DNA of 64,000 nt from Anabaena sp. PCC 7108. GTDB taxonomy: Bacteria; Cyanobacteriota; Cyanobacteriia; Cyanobacteriales; Nostocaceae. The position numbers and the translations under genes are program-made. The notes beneath the pieces were generated by a model. The model made no database searches, was not told where the DNA came from, and saw nothing but the letters and a program-made list of their open reading frames with translations. Positions 1 to 9,099 of this stretch are shown here, one piece after another. The stretch lies in the NCBI RefSeq assembly GCF_000332135.1, contig NZ_KB235896.1, positions 4,456,356-4,520,355 of the forward strand, in the 5' to 3' direction. How positions within the stretch are numbered: position 1 is the stretch's first letter; every line of letters starts with the position of its first letter.

Positions 1-977
1 GCTAAGTGTTTATCTACAGCTAACTGATAGATAATTCGAGGTGAATTAGAAATTGCGGTTGCTGAACCTAGTAAACAACAACTAGTCAGTAAAAAAGTTA
101 CGGTTATTGGTCCAAAGTCTCCCCAAAATGATACAGATGCTACGGCAAAATTAAGATAAGGATTATCTTCTAGACCTTCAATGGTGCATAATCGGATAAT
201 TACCCAAGAACCACCGATAAAAATGGGCAGCATTAACCAAGCAGCTATGTCGAGAAAATTTAAAGTTTGTTTGGGGTGACGGCTATCAGCTACAAATGAG
301 GAAACAGTTTCACAACTGTAGGTGGTATAGCTGATGAAAAAGAACCACTTAGCCCAAGCTATAAAATTTAACGATGTCCAATGTTGAGGAAAAAAGCTGG
401 GACTATGAGGAGAGAAAGCTAAAAAACCCAATCCTTGCAGACAAAATAATAACAGCAAAAGTAAGGCAGGAAGTGAAAATAATAGATGTAAAATACTTAA
501 GGCACGACTCCCGCTAAAGGCAACAACAAAGGGTAATAAGGTAAAGCCAAGTTTCAAAATTGTGTCTGGACAGGGAATATCCAGTACATCTAGATTCCCA
601 TGAATCATATTTGTGAGTACTACCGAGTTGAGTGGCACAACTGAAAGCCACGAGATGAGATATCCAATGGCGGCATAGCGGGCAATAATGGGGTAGCCTG
701 GCCACAAACGAGTTATGTAGTTAGGAGTTCCCCCAGCTACATTTAAAAAATTTCTACCTAGATGTTTGACTTGATAGTTGATTAGCATTCCGACTATGAC
801 AGCGGGAACCCAAACGAAAATAGCTGCTGTTCCCAAGTCCGCATGAACAGTTGGGACTAATGTTATCCAACTGAGATGATTTGTAACACCAAAAGTCCAG
901 GTTTCCAAAGTACTCATACTTCTTGGTAAGCTTTGGAATGCAAACTGATGATCAACCGGACTTTGGGAACGTGACAT
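1..977 (-). CDS. APC-superfamily permease-like membrane protein (3' end outside window)
   Basis: The minus strand is open from ATG at 977 to the left edge (325 codons, no stop), beginning MSRSQSPVDHQFAFQSLPRS. The translation is strongly hydrophobic with about seven or more predicted membrane helices and ends in a stretch containing SATAISNSPRIIYQLAVDK, which resembles the cytoplasmic loop of amino-acid/polyamine/organocation (APC) permeases. Substrate cannot be read. It is divergent from tmk across a 54-bp spacer, so the two promoters must lie close together or overlap. The C-terminal part is missing, so whether a regulatory domain follows is unknown. Family level is moderately confident; substrate unassigned. 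Confidence 0.65.
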   Translation of the reverse strand, partial: MSRSQSPVDHQFAFQSLPRSMSTLETWTFGVTNHLSWITLVPTVHADLGTAAIFVWVPAVIVGMLINYQVKHLGRNFLNVAGGTPNYITRLWPGYPIIARYAAIGYLISWLSVVPLNSVVLTNMIHGNLDVLDIPCPDTILKLGFTLLPFVVAFSGSRALSILHLLFSLPALLLLLLFCLQGLGFLAFSPHSPSFFPQHWTSLNFIAWAKWFFFISYTTYSCETVSSFVADSRHPKQTLNFLDIAAWLMLPIFIGGSWVIIRLCTIEGLEDNPYLNFAVASVSFWGDFGPITVTFLLTSCCLLGSATAISNSPRIIYQLAVDKHL

Positions 978-1031
978 AAATCTCTATGCTGTCTTAGGGT
1001 TAAAAAATCGGTAGGAGAAAAATTTTAAAAC

Positions 1032-1658
1032 ATGAGTGGTAAATTAATTGTATTTGAAGGAGTGGAAGGCTGTGGTAAAACTACCCAGATGCAGATGTGT
1101 AGTTTATGGCTAGAGACTCAAGGTGTATCTGTTATTCTAACTCGTGAACCAGGGGGAACGGAGTTGGGTTCACATTTACGCCGACTATTGCTGGAAAAGT
1201 CAGAGGATAAGCCTGTTGGGGAAGTGACAGAATTACTGTTGTATGCTGCTGATAGGGCGCAACACATCGAACAGGAACTCAAGCCGAATTTAGCAGTAGG
1301 GAAATATATTTTGTGCGATCGCTATACTGACTCTACCATTGCTTATCAAGGTTATGGCAGGGGTTTAAGTATGAGTATAATTAATCAGCTTAATAATATT
1401 GCTACTGGTGGGTTAGAAAGTGATCTGACTATTTGGTTAGATGTCGATGTCGAGGTGGGACTATCTCGCAAACGTGGTCAAGCTACACTAGACCGTATTG
1501 AACAGGAAACAATTGCTTTTCATCGTCGTGTACAACAAGGATATACAGAATTAGCTGCAACTTACCCATCCAGAATTTTCCGAGTAGATGGAAGTTTGAG
1601 TCAAGAAGTTGTCCAAAAAATGATCCAGGAAATTTTAAATGAGCAGTTGTTTAATTAA
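1032..1658 (+). CDS. tmk: Thymidylate kinase (dTMP kinase)
   Basis: Phosphorylates dTMP to dTDP with ATP in the cytoplasm, for dTTP supply. Seen directly: P-loop GVEGCGKTTQ at residues about 9-18, the LTREPGGTELG segment typical of TMPK, the DRYTDSTIAYQGYGRG substrate-binding stretch near residues 96-112, and a LID-like Arg-rich part (SRKRGQATLDR). Length of 208 aa is normal. AGGAGA lies about 14 nt before the ATG, a rather long spacing. It is followed after 3 nt by holB, so the two are almost certainly co-transcribed and translationally coupled; tmk-holB is a common bacterial pair. Confidence 0.96.
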   Translation: MSGKLIVFEGVEGCGKTTQMQMCSLWLETQGVSVILTREPGGTELGSHLRRLLLEKSEDKPVGEVTELLLYAADRAQHIEQELKPNLAVGKYILCDRYTDSTIAYQGYGRGLSMSIINQLNNIATGGLESDLTIWLDVDVEVGLSRKRGQATLDRIEQETIAFHRRVQQGYTELAATYPSRIFRVDGSLSQEVVQKMIQEILNEQLFN

Positions 1659-1661
1659 ATT

Positions 1662-2627
1662 ATGTTTTCTCCATTAATAGGGCAACCACAAGCAATAGAA
1701 TTATTAACGCAAGCTGTCAAACAAAACCGAATTGCACCAGCTTATATGTTTGTTGGTTCTGAAGGTGTGGGCAGAAGTTTAGCCGCAAGATGTTTTATTG
1801 AATTACTGTTTTCTAGTTCTGTAGAACCACATCAAATTCCCACTTTGCAAAACCGTATTCGTCAAGGAAATCACCCGTCTTTGTTTTGGGTAGAACCAAC
1901 TTACCAATATCAAGGACAACGACTCACAGCCGCAGAAGCAGCAGAGAAAGGAGTTAAACGAAAAGCACCTCCTGTAATTCGTTTAGAACAAATTCGGGAA
2001 ATTACTCAATTTCTTTCCCGTCCACCTTTGGAAGCTTCTAGAAATGTGGTTGTATTAGAACAGGCGGAAACGATGGCGGAATCGGCTGCAAATGCTTTGT
2101 TGAAAACGTTAGAAGAACCTGGACAGGCGACATTAATTTTGATTGCACCTTCACCTGAATCTGTGTTACCAACTTTAGTATCACGCTGTCAAAAGATTCC
2201 TTTTTATCGTTTGGATAGGTCTGGGGTTGCTCAGGTATTGACACAAACAGGAAATGAAGAGATTTTGCAGCATCCAGAAGTCTTGAATTTAGCGGCTGGT
2301 AGTCCAGGAAGTGCGATCGCATCTTATCAGCAATTACAAACCATTCCCAGTGAGTTACTCCAACAGGTAACAAAAACACCTACATCTTATCGCAGTGCCT
2401 TGGAATTAGCCAAAAAAATTGATAAAGAATTAGATACAGAAGCCCAATTATGGTTAATTGATTATCTACAACAATCTTACTGGCAGCAAATACATCAACC
2501 AAGTATTATTGAACAATTAGAAAAAACTCGCAAAAACCTACTTTGTTACGCCCAACCCCGCCTAGTTTGGGAATGCACATTTTTATTAATATTTCAAATG
2601 TCGCGTAGTTACACCAACCCTCTATGA
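1662..2627 (+). CDS. holB: DNA polymerase III delta' subunit
   Basis: Clamp-loader delta' subunit of the replicative polymerase. The N-terminal AAA+ domain carries a degenerate P-loop, GSEGVGRS, where the Walker A lysine is Arg, as expected for a subunit that does not hydrolyse ATP. The SRC motif (LVSRCQKIPF, about residue 183) that supplies the arginine finger to the neighbouring tau/gamma ATPase is present. The four-Cys zinc module of E. coli delta' is not seen. ANALLKTLEEP is the usual sensor-region signature. 321 aa, normal for cyanobacteria. Starts 3 nt after the tmk stop. Confidence 0.93.
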   Translation: MFSPLIGQPQAIELLTQAVKQNRIAPAYMFVGSEGVGRSLAARCFIELLFSSSVEPHQIPTLQNRIRQGNHPSLFWVEPTYQYQGQRLTAAEAAEKGVKRKAPPVIRLEQIREITQFLSRPPLEASRNVVVLEQAETMAESAANALLKTLEEPGQATLILIAPSPESVLPTLVSRCQKIPFYRLDRSGVAQVLTQTGNEEILQHPEVLNLAAGSPGSAIASYQQLQTIPSELLQQVTKTPTSYRSALELAKKIDKELDTEAQLWLIDYLQQSYWQQIHQPSIIEQLEKTRKNLLCYAQPRLVWECTFLLIFQMSRSYTNPL

Positions 2628-2630
2628 TAG

Positions 2631-2734
2631 CTTGCGTAGCGTAGCCATAGATGCGCCTAATTATTTTGGAACATAGGGAATTATCTTGATAAAATCTCTG
2701 CGTACCTTTGCGCTAACCTCTGCGTACCTTTGCG
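2631..2734. repeat. Dispersed short repeats downstream of holB
   Basis: The holB 3' gap (2628-2857) has no gene. It holds CTTGCGTAGCGTAGCC (2631-2646) and two identical 17-mers CTCTGCGTACCTTTGCG (2696-2712 and 2718-2734, 22-bp period). Variants of the same G/C-rich unit recur in this window near 21.68, 27.1-27.2 and 32.13 kb, so this is a dispersed repeat family rather than a gene. Confidence 0.7.
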
Positions 2735-2857
2735 TTTAAAAAAGATAGGATTTGGCGCAACTTCACAAATAAATGGTATTACACCAGCCCTTAGTATATT
2801 TGTTTTTCTATTAAGAGTTCCCTCTCTCCACGAATGAATTTAATTTTGTCCCATTAC

Positions 2858-3838
2858 TTATACAAACCCAGTTTTAAAAACTCTGCCAATTACTTCTTCT
2901 ACAGGTGGTTCAGTTACTGTTAAATCAATAACTTCCAAATCAGCTAAAATTTGTGATACGGTGCTGGTAAGTGCTTCTCGCTGGACTATAAACCGCACGG
3001 CTCGACCTTCTAAAAGTTGAATATCACCATAGGACATAAGTTTTTCTGCTGGTAGTGCTTGAGCTAATTCAACATAGATTTCTCGGTAGGGGGCAAAATT
3101 TTCTAATAGTCCATCTAAGCTACCATCATACATTAATTTTCCTTGGTGAATTACCAGCACTCTTTGACATAAAGCTGTGATATCCGCCATGTAATGACTT
3201 GTTAATAATACAGTCGCTTGATAAAGTTGATTGTAATCTTTTAAAAAGTCGCGGACTCCAACTTGAGCATTTACATCTAATCCTAAAGTTGGCTCATCTA
3301 AAAATAAAACTTGGGGACGGTGTAAAAGTGCTGCTAACAGTTCAGCTTTCATCCGTTCACCTAATGAAAGTTTTCTGACTGGTTGGTTAAGCTTCCCTTC
3401 TAAAGAAAGCATTTCTGTTAATTCACCAACTCGACGATGAAATTCTTTATCAGCAATGTTGTAAACTGCGGCGTTAATTTTGAGAGAATCTAATGCTGGT
3501 AAATCCCAAATTAACTGCTGTTTTTGTCCCATCACTAAGGTGATTTTTTGCAAAAATGCTTCTTGACGACGAAAGGGAATTTGTCCAGCTACTCTGACTG
3601 TACCGCTAGAAGGATGAATTAGCCCGGTGAGCATTTTTAAAGTAGTAGTCTTACCTGCACCATTTGGCCCCAAAAAACCAACTACTTCACCAGGAGCAAT
3701 TTCAAATGATACATCCTGAACTGCGTTAATCTGCCGATAGGTACGGCGAAAAAAGTGGCTAATGGTTCCACGAATACCCGGCTCTTTAATGGCTACTGGA
3801 TAAGATTTACTCAGGTTTTCAGCGATGATTATTGACAT
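2858..3838 (-). CDS. ABC-2 type transporter ATP-binding protein (COG4586-like)
   Basis: ATPase subunit of an ABC exporter on the inner face of the plasma membrane. Walker A GPNGAGKTT (about residue 57), Q-loop region VMGQKQQL, ABC signature LSLGERMKAE, Walker B VLFLDEPTLGLD and switch His in LLTSHYM are all visible. The LSLGERMK form is typical of COG4586, usually encoded beside two permeases of the COG4587/COG3694 type; neither is next to it here, so partners must be elsewhere. 326 aa, with an extended C-terminal domain after the nucleotide-binding core. Substrate unknown. Single gene with about 220 bp of non-coding DNA upstream. Confidence 0.9.
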   Translation of the reverse strand: MSIIIAENLSKSYPVAIKEPGIRGTISHFFRRTYRQINAVQDVSFEIAPGEVVGFLGPNGAGKTTTLKMLTGLIHPSSGTVRVAGQIPFRRQEAFLQKITLVMGQKQQLIWDLPALDSLKINAAVYNIADKEFHRRVGELTEMLSLEGKLNQPVRKLSLGERMKAELLAALLHRPQVLFLDEPTLGLDVNAQVGVRDFLKDYNQLYQATVLLTSHYMADITALCQRVLVIHQGKLMYDGSLDGLLENFAPYREIYVELAQALPAEKLMSYGDIQLLEGRAVRFIVQREALTSTVSQILADLEVIDLTVTEPPVEEVIGRVFKTGFV

Positions 3839-4023
3839 AAAAAATTATTTCCTTCTACCTTATGCCTTCTGCTTTCTGATTTCTGCCCCCTACTAAGGAT
3901 CGCACAGATGGTGTTCAGAAAGCTTCTCTCTAGTGGAATCATTTTTTACTAATTCTTGACGATGCTGTAAATAATCCCTCAGCCAATTATAAGTATAATT
4001 TAATTAATGAATTAAGAAGGTTG

Positions 4024-4036
4024 TGGGGTATCCCCA
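4024..4036 (-). terminator. Small hairpin downstream of the GGDEF gene
   Basis: TGGGGTATCCCCA forms a 5-bp stem with a 3-nt loop 24 nt past the stop of the GGDEF gene. There is no clear T tract on the minus strand, so it is a weak terminator candidate only. Confidence 0.25.
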
Positions 4037-4059
4037 TCAATAAAAGTAATGTGGAGGTA

Positions 4060-5733
4060 TCATTTATAACCTGGTTTGTAATAAGAAAATTTTGAACTTA
4101 AAATAGTGCGATCGCGCCCCATTTGCTTGGCTTGATATAGTGCTTGATCAGCTGCTTCAAATAATTCCTTTAAACCAAGAGAAGCTTGAGGGATAATACA
4201 GGCAATTCCTAAACTAATTGTTACCTTAGCTACATTTATTTCTTGACTATATTTAGTGAAGTTAGGAATTTTAATTTCCCATAATTTGACTTTTTTTCTA
4301 ATTTCTTCTGCAATTATGATCGCTCCTTTAGCGTCGGTTCGTGGTAAAATTACAGCAAATTCTTCACCACCATAACGAGCAACTAAATCATCTGGTCGTT
4401 TGATTACTGAACTAATTGCTTGAGCAACTTGACTTAAACAATCATCTCCAGCTTGATGTCCATAGGTATCATTAAAAAGTTTAAATTTATCTATGTCTGC
4501 TAATATCAAGGCTATAGGTTCTTGGGTACTTTCCATCCTTTCCCATTCTAATTGGAAGCGATTATCAAAATACCTCCGGTTAGCAATTTGAGTCAGTGTA
4601 TCAATATTCACTAAAAATTTTAATCTTTCATTTTCTTCTTCTAGTTGTTCTAACCGAATAGAAGTATTATTTTCTGCTATTAAGTTTTCTTTTTGAAAAA
4701 ATAAACGATACATTTCACAAGCAGGTTGAAAATTATCACTTTCTACTTTTTTAATAAGTCCTAAACTATCTAATTTATAAATTAAATTTGCCGATATATG
4801 GGTAGATTTATGGGAATTTATAATTTCATCAAAAGCTACAGATAGTTCTTTGTTACTTTGTAATATCGTCAATAAATACCTTAAATGATTACTATAAATG
4901 CCGTTGTGGCTGATAGCTGTTGCTAGTAGTTCTGGAAAAGAAATTTTTTGTTGCTGGAGATGATATAAACTTAGATGAATTAAATAAGGATGTCCACCAA
5001 CAAGCTCCATTAATTGTTTTACAGCACTAATATCAAACCAATTCAGTTCGTGTTGTCTAGCGAATTCTGTTACTTGCTCTGCATTAAATTCTGGTATTTT
5101 TAAGCATAACCCCACATTAAAGGGAGATTGATTTACATTTAAAGGAATATAAACTTCTGTAGAGTGAATTACTACCAAACGCATTTTTTGCCAAATTTTA
5201 GTTTGTTTGGCTTTTTCATGCCAACTTCTTAATAAAGGCAAAAAATCCTTAGCAATTTGCAGATGTTCAAAAATATAATTGACTTCATTCAGAACTAAAA
5301 CTAATGGACTCTGAATTTGTTTTAATAAATATGCCTCAAAATAAACTGAAGCACTAACTTTACTCCCGATGTCCTCATCCCAATAATCGTTTAGATTTGG
5401 TGTCAGGGACAACTGACGAGCAATATTAATACAAAACCAGCGCAAAAATTTGTCAAGACTAGCAAAAATTTGACTATCTGCCTGTTGAAAATCTATACTT
5501 ACTATTAGGTATCCTTGATTCATGGCTTGGTGAATTAACCGCAACATCAAGGAACTTTTGCCCATATTGCAAGATGCTCTAATGCGTAGTAATCCCCCAG
5601 GTTTGCTCAACTCTTTATAAGCATCACTTTCAATTGGAGGACGTTCAATGTAAAATCGGGAATTGAATGGCAGCGGATCACCAGGTAAAGGGATATTTTC
5701 CTCCATCTGGAATATACCTTGTTGATTTAACAT
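4060..5733 (-). CDS. AAA-like domain protein fused to diguanylate cyclase (GGDEF)
   Basis: Predicted c-di-GMP synthase under control of an N-terminal ATPase-like module. Residues about 15-330 look like the cyanobacterial AAA-like (AAA_35) domain: FYIERPPIESDAYKEL, then a P-loop-like SCNMGKSSLM near residue 56, where the usual Gly-Lys-Thr/Ser is kept as GKSS. A short coiled coil (LEQLEEENERLKFL) leads into a GGDEF domain with an intact active site GGEEF (about residue 454). RPDD five residues before it fits the RxxD inhibitory I-site, so product feedback is likely. No membrane segment. DGC activity is well supported; the signal sensed is unknown. An internal ATG nine codons in is an alternative start. 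Confidence 0.88.
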   Translation of the reverse strand: MLNQQGIFQMEENIPLPGDPLPFNSRFYIERPPIESDAYKELSKPGGLLRIRASCNMGKSSLMLRLIHQAMNQGYLIVSIDFQQADSQIFASLDKFLRWFCINIARQLSLTPNLNDYWDEDIGSKVSASVYFEAYLLKQIQSPLVLVLNEVNYIFEHLQIAKDFLPLLRSWHEKAKQTKIWQKMRLVVIHSTEVYIPLNVNQSPFNVGLCLKIPEFNAEQVTEFARQHELNWFDISAVKQLMELVGGHPYLIHLSLYHLQQQKISFPELLATAISHNGIYSNHLRYLLTILQSNKELSVAFDEIINSHKSTHISANLIYKLDSLGLIKKVESDNFQPACEMYRLFFQKENLIAENNTSIRLEQLEEENERLKFLVNIDTLTQIANRRYFDNRFQLEWERMESTQEPIALILADIDKFKLFNDTYGHQAGDDCLSQVAQAISSVIKRPDDLVARYGGEEFAVILPRTDAKGAIIIAEEIRKKVKLWEIKIPNFTKYSQEINVAKVTISLGIACIIPQASLGLKELFEAADQALYQAKQMGRDRTILSSKFSYYKPGYK

Positions 5734-5905
5734 GAATATTTATTTCTCAACTGAAATTAATGTGATACTACATCCATGAATTCAAAATAATTAGTTAAGT
5801 ATAATTATCTAAGTAATCTGAGCTTAGGTAAGCCCCTTGTGAAAATTATATATAAAAATTAACATTTGCTATCTGGTATTGCCCACCTTAGCTAAGTTAA
5901 TTAAG

Positions 5906-7549
5906 TTACCTTAAACGCCCTGAGCGCAAAATACTAATAATTAACCATAAGCCTAACAAACTAGCCGCAGCAAATAGAACACTACTTACGAATGATAACT
6001 GAGATGTTTGGGCTTGACTAGAAATAATAGCTGCACCCATAATCAGGGAACCTACTAATATACTAAAAGAAAGTCTGTTAGCGGCATCGTCCATTGTGCG
6101 GCGCATACCGTCTAAACCCTGAAGTGATAAGTTCCACTGTAAGGTTTCTGATGTTACACGGTCTAAGAATAGTTCAATTTGACGAGGAGATTGTAAAGAG
6201 AGACTTTTGATATCTAAAGCGGTGCGTAAGAGCGATCGCACTGGATTATCTCCCAATAACTGCTGACGAAACAAGTCTGTAATTAATGGCTTAATTTCAG
6301 CAAATAAATTCACTTCGGGGTTAAAGGTACGCGCTACCCCTTCTAAATTTGCTAAGGTTTTAGCATACAAGCCCATGTTGCTAGGTAAGCGAATTGTATT
6401 ATTGCGAGCTATTTGCAAAATTTCATAAATTATCTGACTGAAATTGATATCAGTCAAGCTGGCATTGTAATATTTTCGCAGCATTCGGTCATAATCATTT
6501 TCTAACCGCGACAAAATTACTGGTTGAGCAGAATCGGAAAGTTGTAAAGTTAACTGAGCGCACCTCTGAGCATCTAAATCTACAATTGCTAACAACATTT
6601 CTGTTAAGATTTGTTGGGTACGGGGATCAAGTCTGCCCACCATACCACAGTCTAGCAGCGCCACACGTCCAGATGTGAGATAAAATAAGTTGCCTGGGTG
6701 GGGATCAGCGTGAAAAAAGCCATCAATATATAGTTGCTGAAAAAATACTCTAAATAATAAAGTAGTGATCGCTGTTCGTTTGGCGACAGCATCCTCAGGA
6801 TTTTCGTTACTTAAATCAGCTAACAGCAGGGGAACCCCATCTAGCCACTCCATCACCAGTAATTTTTCTGTTGTCAAATCCCAGTTAATTTCTGCAACTA
6901 CTATTTGTGTGGGATCATACCAACGACTTTGGGATAAGTTCCGCCGGAGTTGGTCTGTAAAACCGGCTTCTCGTTTAAAATCTAATTCAGCTTCTAGGGC
7001 TTTAGTAAATTCTTCAGCAGTGGATTTGATGTCGTAATTTTGGCCAAAATCAGTCCGCGCTACTAAATCCGCGATTCCTTGAATTAAAGCAATATCTTGA
7101 GCAATTGTTACATCGATTCCTGGGCGCTGGACTTTCAGCGCCACTTCTCTTCCGTCTGCTAAAGTAGCGCGGTGGGTTTGAGCAATTGATCCCGCTGCTA
7201 CTGGGATATGATTAATTGTGTTGAAAGTTTCTTCCAGTGGGCGTTTTAGCTGTTGACGGAGAACTACTTCTACTTCTGACCAAGGAACTGGCGGTACTTC
7301 GTCTTGGAGAGTTGACAGTTCTTCAATGTAACCAGCGCTGAGTAAATCTGGACGGGTAGAAAGTAGCTGTCCGAGTTTGACATAGACAGGACCTAAATCT
7401 ACCAAGATGTTTTTTAAGACCGCAGGTGTAGGTAGTTGGGGTTGATCAGCTTTACCACCAGTGAGTAACCTTCGCATATAGTCCCAGCCGTTGCGGAGGA
7501 CTACTTCAATAATTTCTCGTTGTCGGGGAACAGTTTGGGTTAAGAACAT
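5906..7549 (-). CDS. ABC1/UbiB (ADCK)-family protein kinase-like protein
   Basis: Atypical kinase family linked in cyanobacteria and plastids to prenylquinone/tocopherol metabolism. Visible: the family hallmark KxGQ in VKLGQLLSTRPD (about residue 58), the Ala-rich loop AAGSIAQTHRA replacing the Gly-rich loop, VALKVQRPG with the ATP-binding Lys, FHADPHPGNLF (catalytic-loop equivalent), and LLDCGMVG (DFG-equivalent, here DCG). The last 50 residues form two hydrophobic helices, so it is probably membrane-anchored. 547 aa is typical. Monocistronic by spacing. Substrate not known. Confidence 0.92.
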   Translation of the reverse strand: MFLTQTVPRQREIIEVVLRNGWDYMRRLLTGGKADQPQLPTPAVLKNILVDLGPVYVKLGQLLSTRPDLLSAGYIEELSTLQDEVPPVPWSEVEVVLRQQLKRPLEETFNTINHIPVAAGSIAQTHRATLADGREVALKVQRPGIDVTIAQDIALIQGIADLVARTDFGQNYDIKSTAEEFTKALEAELDFKREAGFTDQLRRNLSQSRWYDPTQIVVAEINWDLTTEKLLVMEWLDGVPLLLADLSNENPEDAVAKRTAITTLLFRVFFQQLYIDGFFHADPHPGNLFYLTSGRVALLDCGMVGRLDPRTQQILTEMLLAIVDLDAQRCAQLTLQLSDSAQPVILSRLENDYDRMLRKYYNASLTDINFSQIIYEILQIARNNTIRLPSNMGLYAKTLANLEGVARTFNPEVNLFAEIKPLITDLFRQQLLGDNPVRSLLRTALDIKSLSLQSPRQIELFLDRVTSETLQWNLSLQGLDGMRRTMDDAANRLSFSILVGSLIMGAAIISSQAQTSQLSFVSSVLFAAASLLGLWLIISILRSGRLR

Positions 7550-7801
7550 TTTTGAGGAATTTAAAGATAAAAAAATTAAAAACTAAAAATTAAAAATTAA
7601 AAAAAACTCTTGCCTACTGGTTATTTACCTATTATCTTTGATTAAGAAATATATTTTTTTGAAGCAAAAAGTAAATTTCATGGTGATCCCCAGGATTGAA
7701 GGCTCAAAGTTGTTGTTTAAACTAAATGTCACAGAATACTATAGACAATCTAGTTATAATTGGGAACAATACTTCTGAGCCTCTACCAAGGGTTTTAACT
7801 T

Positions 7802-8866
7802 TTACAATAGGTCAGTAAACCGGGGATCACTTTGCAGGATTTTGAGGATCTGCTTAATTTCTTGAGTACGTTCCTTTTTAACTATCAGGGTAACATTGCG
7901 ATCGCGCACAATCACCACATCATCTAACCCAATTGTCACAACGACATCATCTGGATTGGAGGCATAAATAATCGCTCCCTCAGTATCTAGTCCTACATGA
8001 GTAGCTAATTCAACATTAGGATGATCTGCTTTTTTGAGTAAGCGTTCGATCGCATTCCAGTCGCCTAAATCATCCCAACCAAATTCCACTGGTAAAACAT
8101 ATGCTAGACTTGTTTTTTCCATCAACGCATAATCTATACTTTTTTTAGGCAACTGGGGGTATATATCAGGGCCTTGTTGCTCTAAGGGTTCGATAATTTC
8201 TGAGGCATGGGTACGCAGTTCTTCCAGAACCACTCCAGCCCGGAAGACGAACATACCACTATTCCAGCTAAATAGTCCCGTAGATAAAAAAGTTTCTGCC
8301 GTTTCCCGGTCGGGCTTTTCAGTAAAACGGTTGACGTGATAAGCTGGCAAATCATTAAAGCTACCAATCTTTTCACCTTGTTCAATGTAGCCGTAACCAG
8401 TTGATGGGAAAGTAGGCTTGATCCCTAAAGTGACAATCGCTGCTTTGCTAATAGCAAGTTCGGTAGCTGCACCTAACGTATGTGCAAACGCCTCTTGATC
8501 AGCAATCCAGTGGTCAGCAGGGAAAAAGCCAATCACAGCATCTTCTCCGTAACGCTTTTTGATTTCCAAACTTGTCCAAGCAACGGCAGCGGCTGTATCC
8601 CTACCTTCTGATTCGATTAGCAAATTTTGCTCCGGTAGATTGGGTAATTGTTCTCGTACTCCTTGAGCTATTTGACTAGAAGTAATCACCCACAGGTGAT
8701 CCCAACCACCTGCCAGTGTTAGTAGTCGATCAGCAGTTCCTTGGAGTAAGCTTCTAGAACTACCATCGAGACTTAAAAATTGCTTGGGTCGGTTTCGACG
8801 ACTGAGAGGCCAAAAACGCTCACCTTTTCCGCCGGCAAGAATTACAGGGATTAGTAAACTATTCAT
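7802..8866 (-). CDS. manC: Mannose-1-phosphate guanylyltransferase
   Basis: Makes GDP-mannose from Man-1-P and GTP, feeding exopolysaccharide, glycan and fucose pathways. The nucleotidyl-transferase signature VILAGGKGERFWPLSRRNRP sits at the very N-terminus, with FTEKP and WNSGMF (product-site motifs) further on. It lacks the C-terminal mannose-6-phosphate isomerase cupin of bifunctional enzymes (about 354 aa). I place the start at ATG 8866, because the signature normally begins within 10 residues of the N-terminus; an in-frame ATG at 8911 would add 15 residues. Divergent from the LCP gene. Confidence 0.9.
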   Translation of the reverse strand: MNSLLIPVILAGGKGERFWPLSRRNRPKQFLSLDGSSRSLLQGTADRLLTLAGGWDHLWVITSSQIAQGVREQLPNLPEQNLLIESEGRDTAAAVAWTSLEIKKRYGEDAVIGFFPADHWIADQEAFAHTLGAATELAISKAAIVTLGIKPTFPSTGYGYIEQGEKIGSFNDLPAYHVNRFTEKPDRETAETFLSTGLFSWNSGMFVFRAGVVLEELRTHASEIIEPLEQQGPDIYPQLPKKSIDYALMEKTSLAYVLPVEFGWDDLGDWNAIERLLKKADHPNVELATHVGLDTEGAIIYASNPDDVVVTIGLDDVVIVRDRNVTLIVKKERTQEIKQILKILQSDPRFTDLL

Positions 8867-9099
8867 GTTGTCATCTACACCTATTGCAGAACAATACAAG
8901 TGTACATTCATTCAATTTTGGATAGTGCTTTTTAAATGTTTTATTTATCACCTAGTTAAAACTAAGAGGGCTACCGTACCCAAAAAATTTAAACTTTGCT
9001 TTTCTGAAATCTAAAATTCTTACAGATAGACATTACTCTGGCAAAATTTTTTGCTTGCATTAACATACCTTTAGGGAGTGGTTGAGTGGGGAGAGAATT

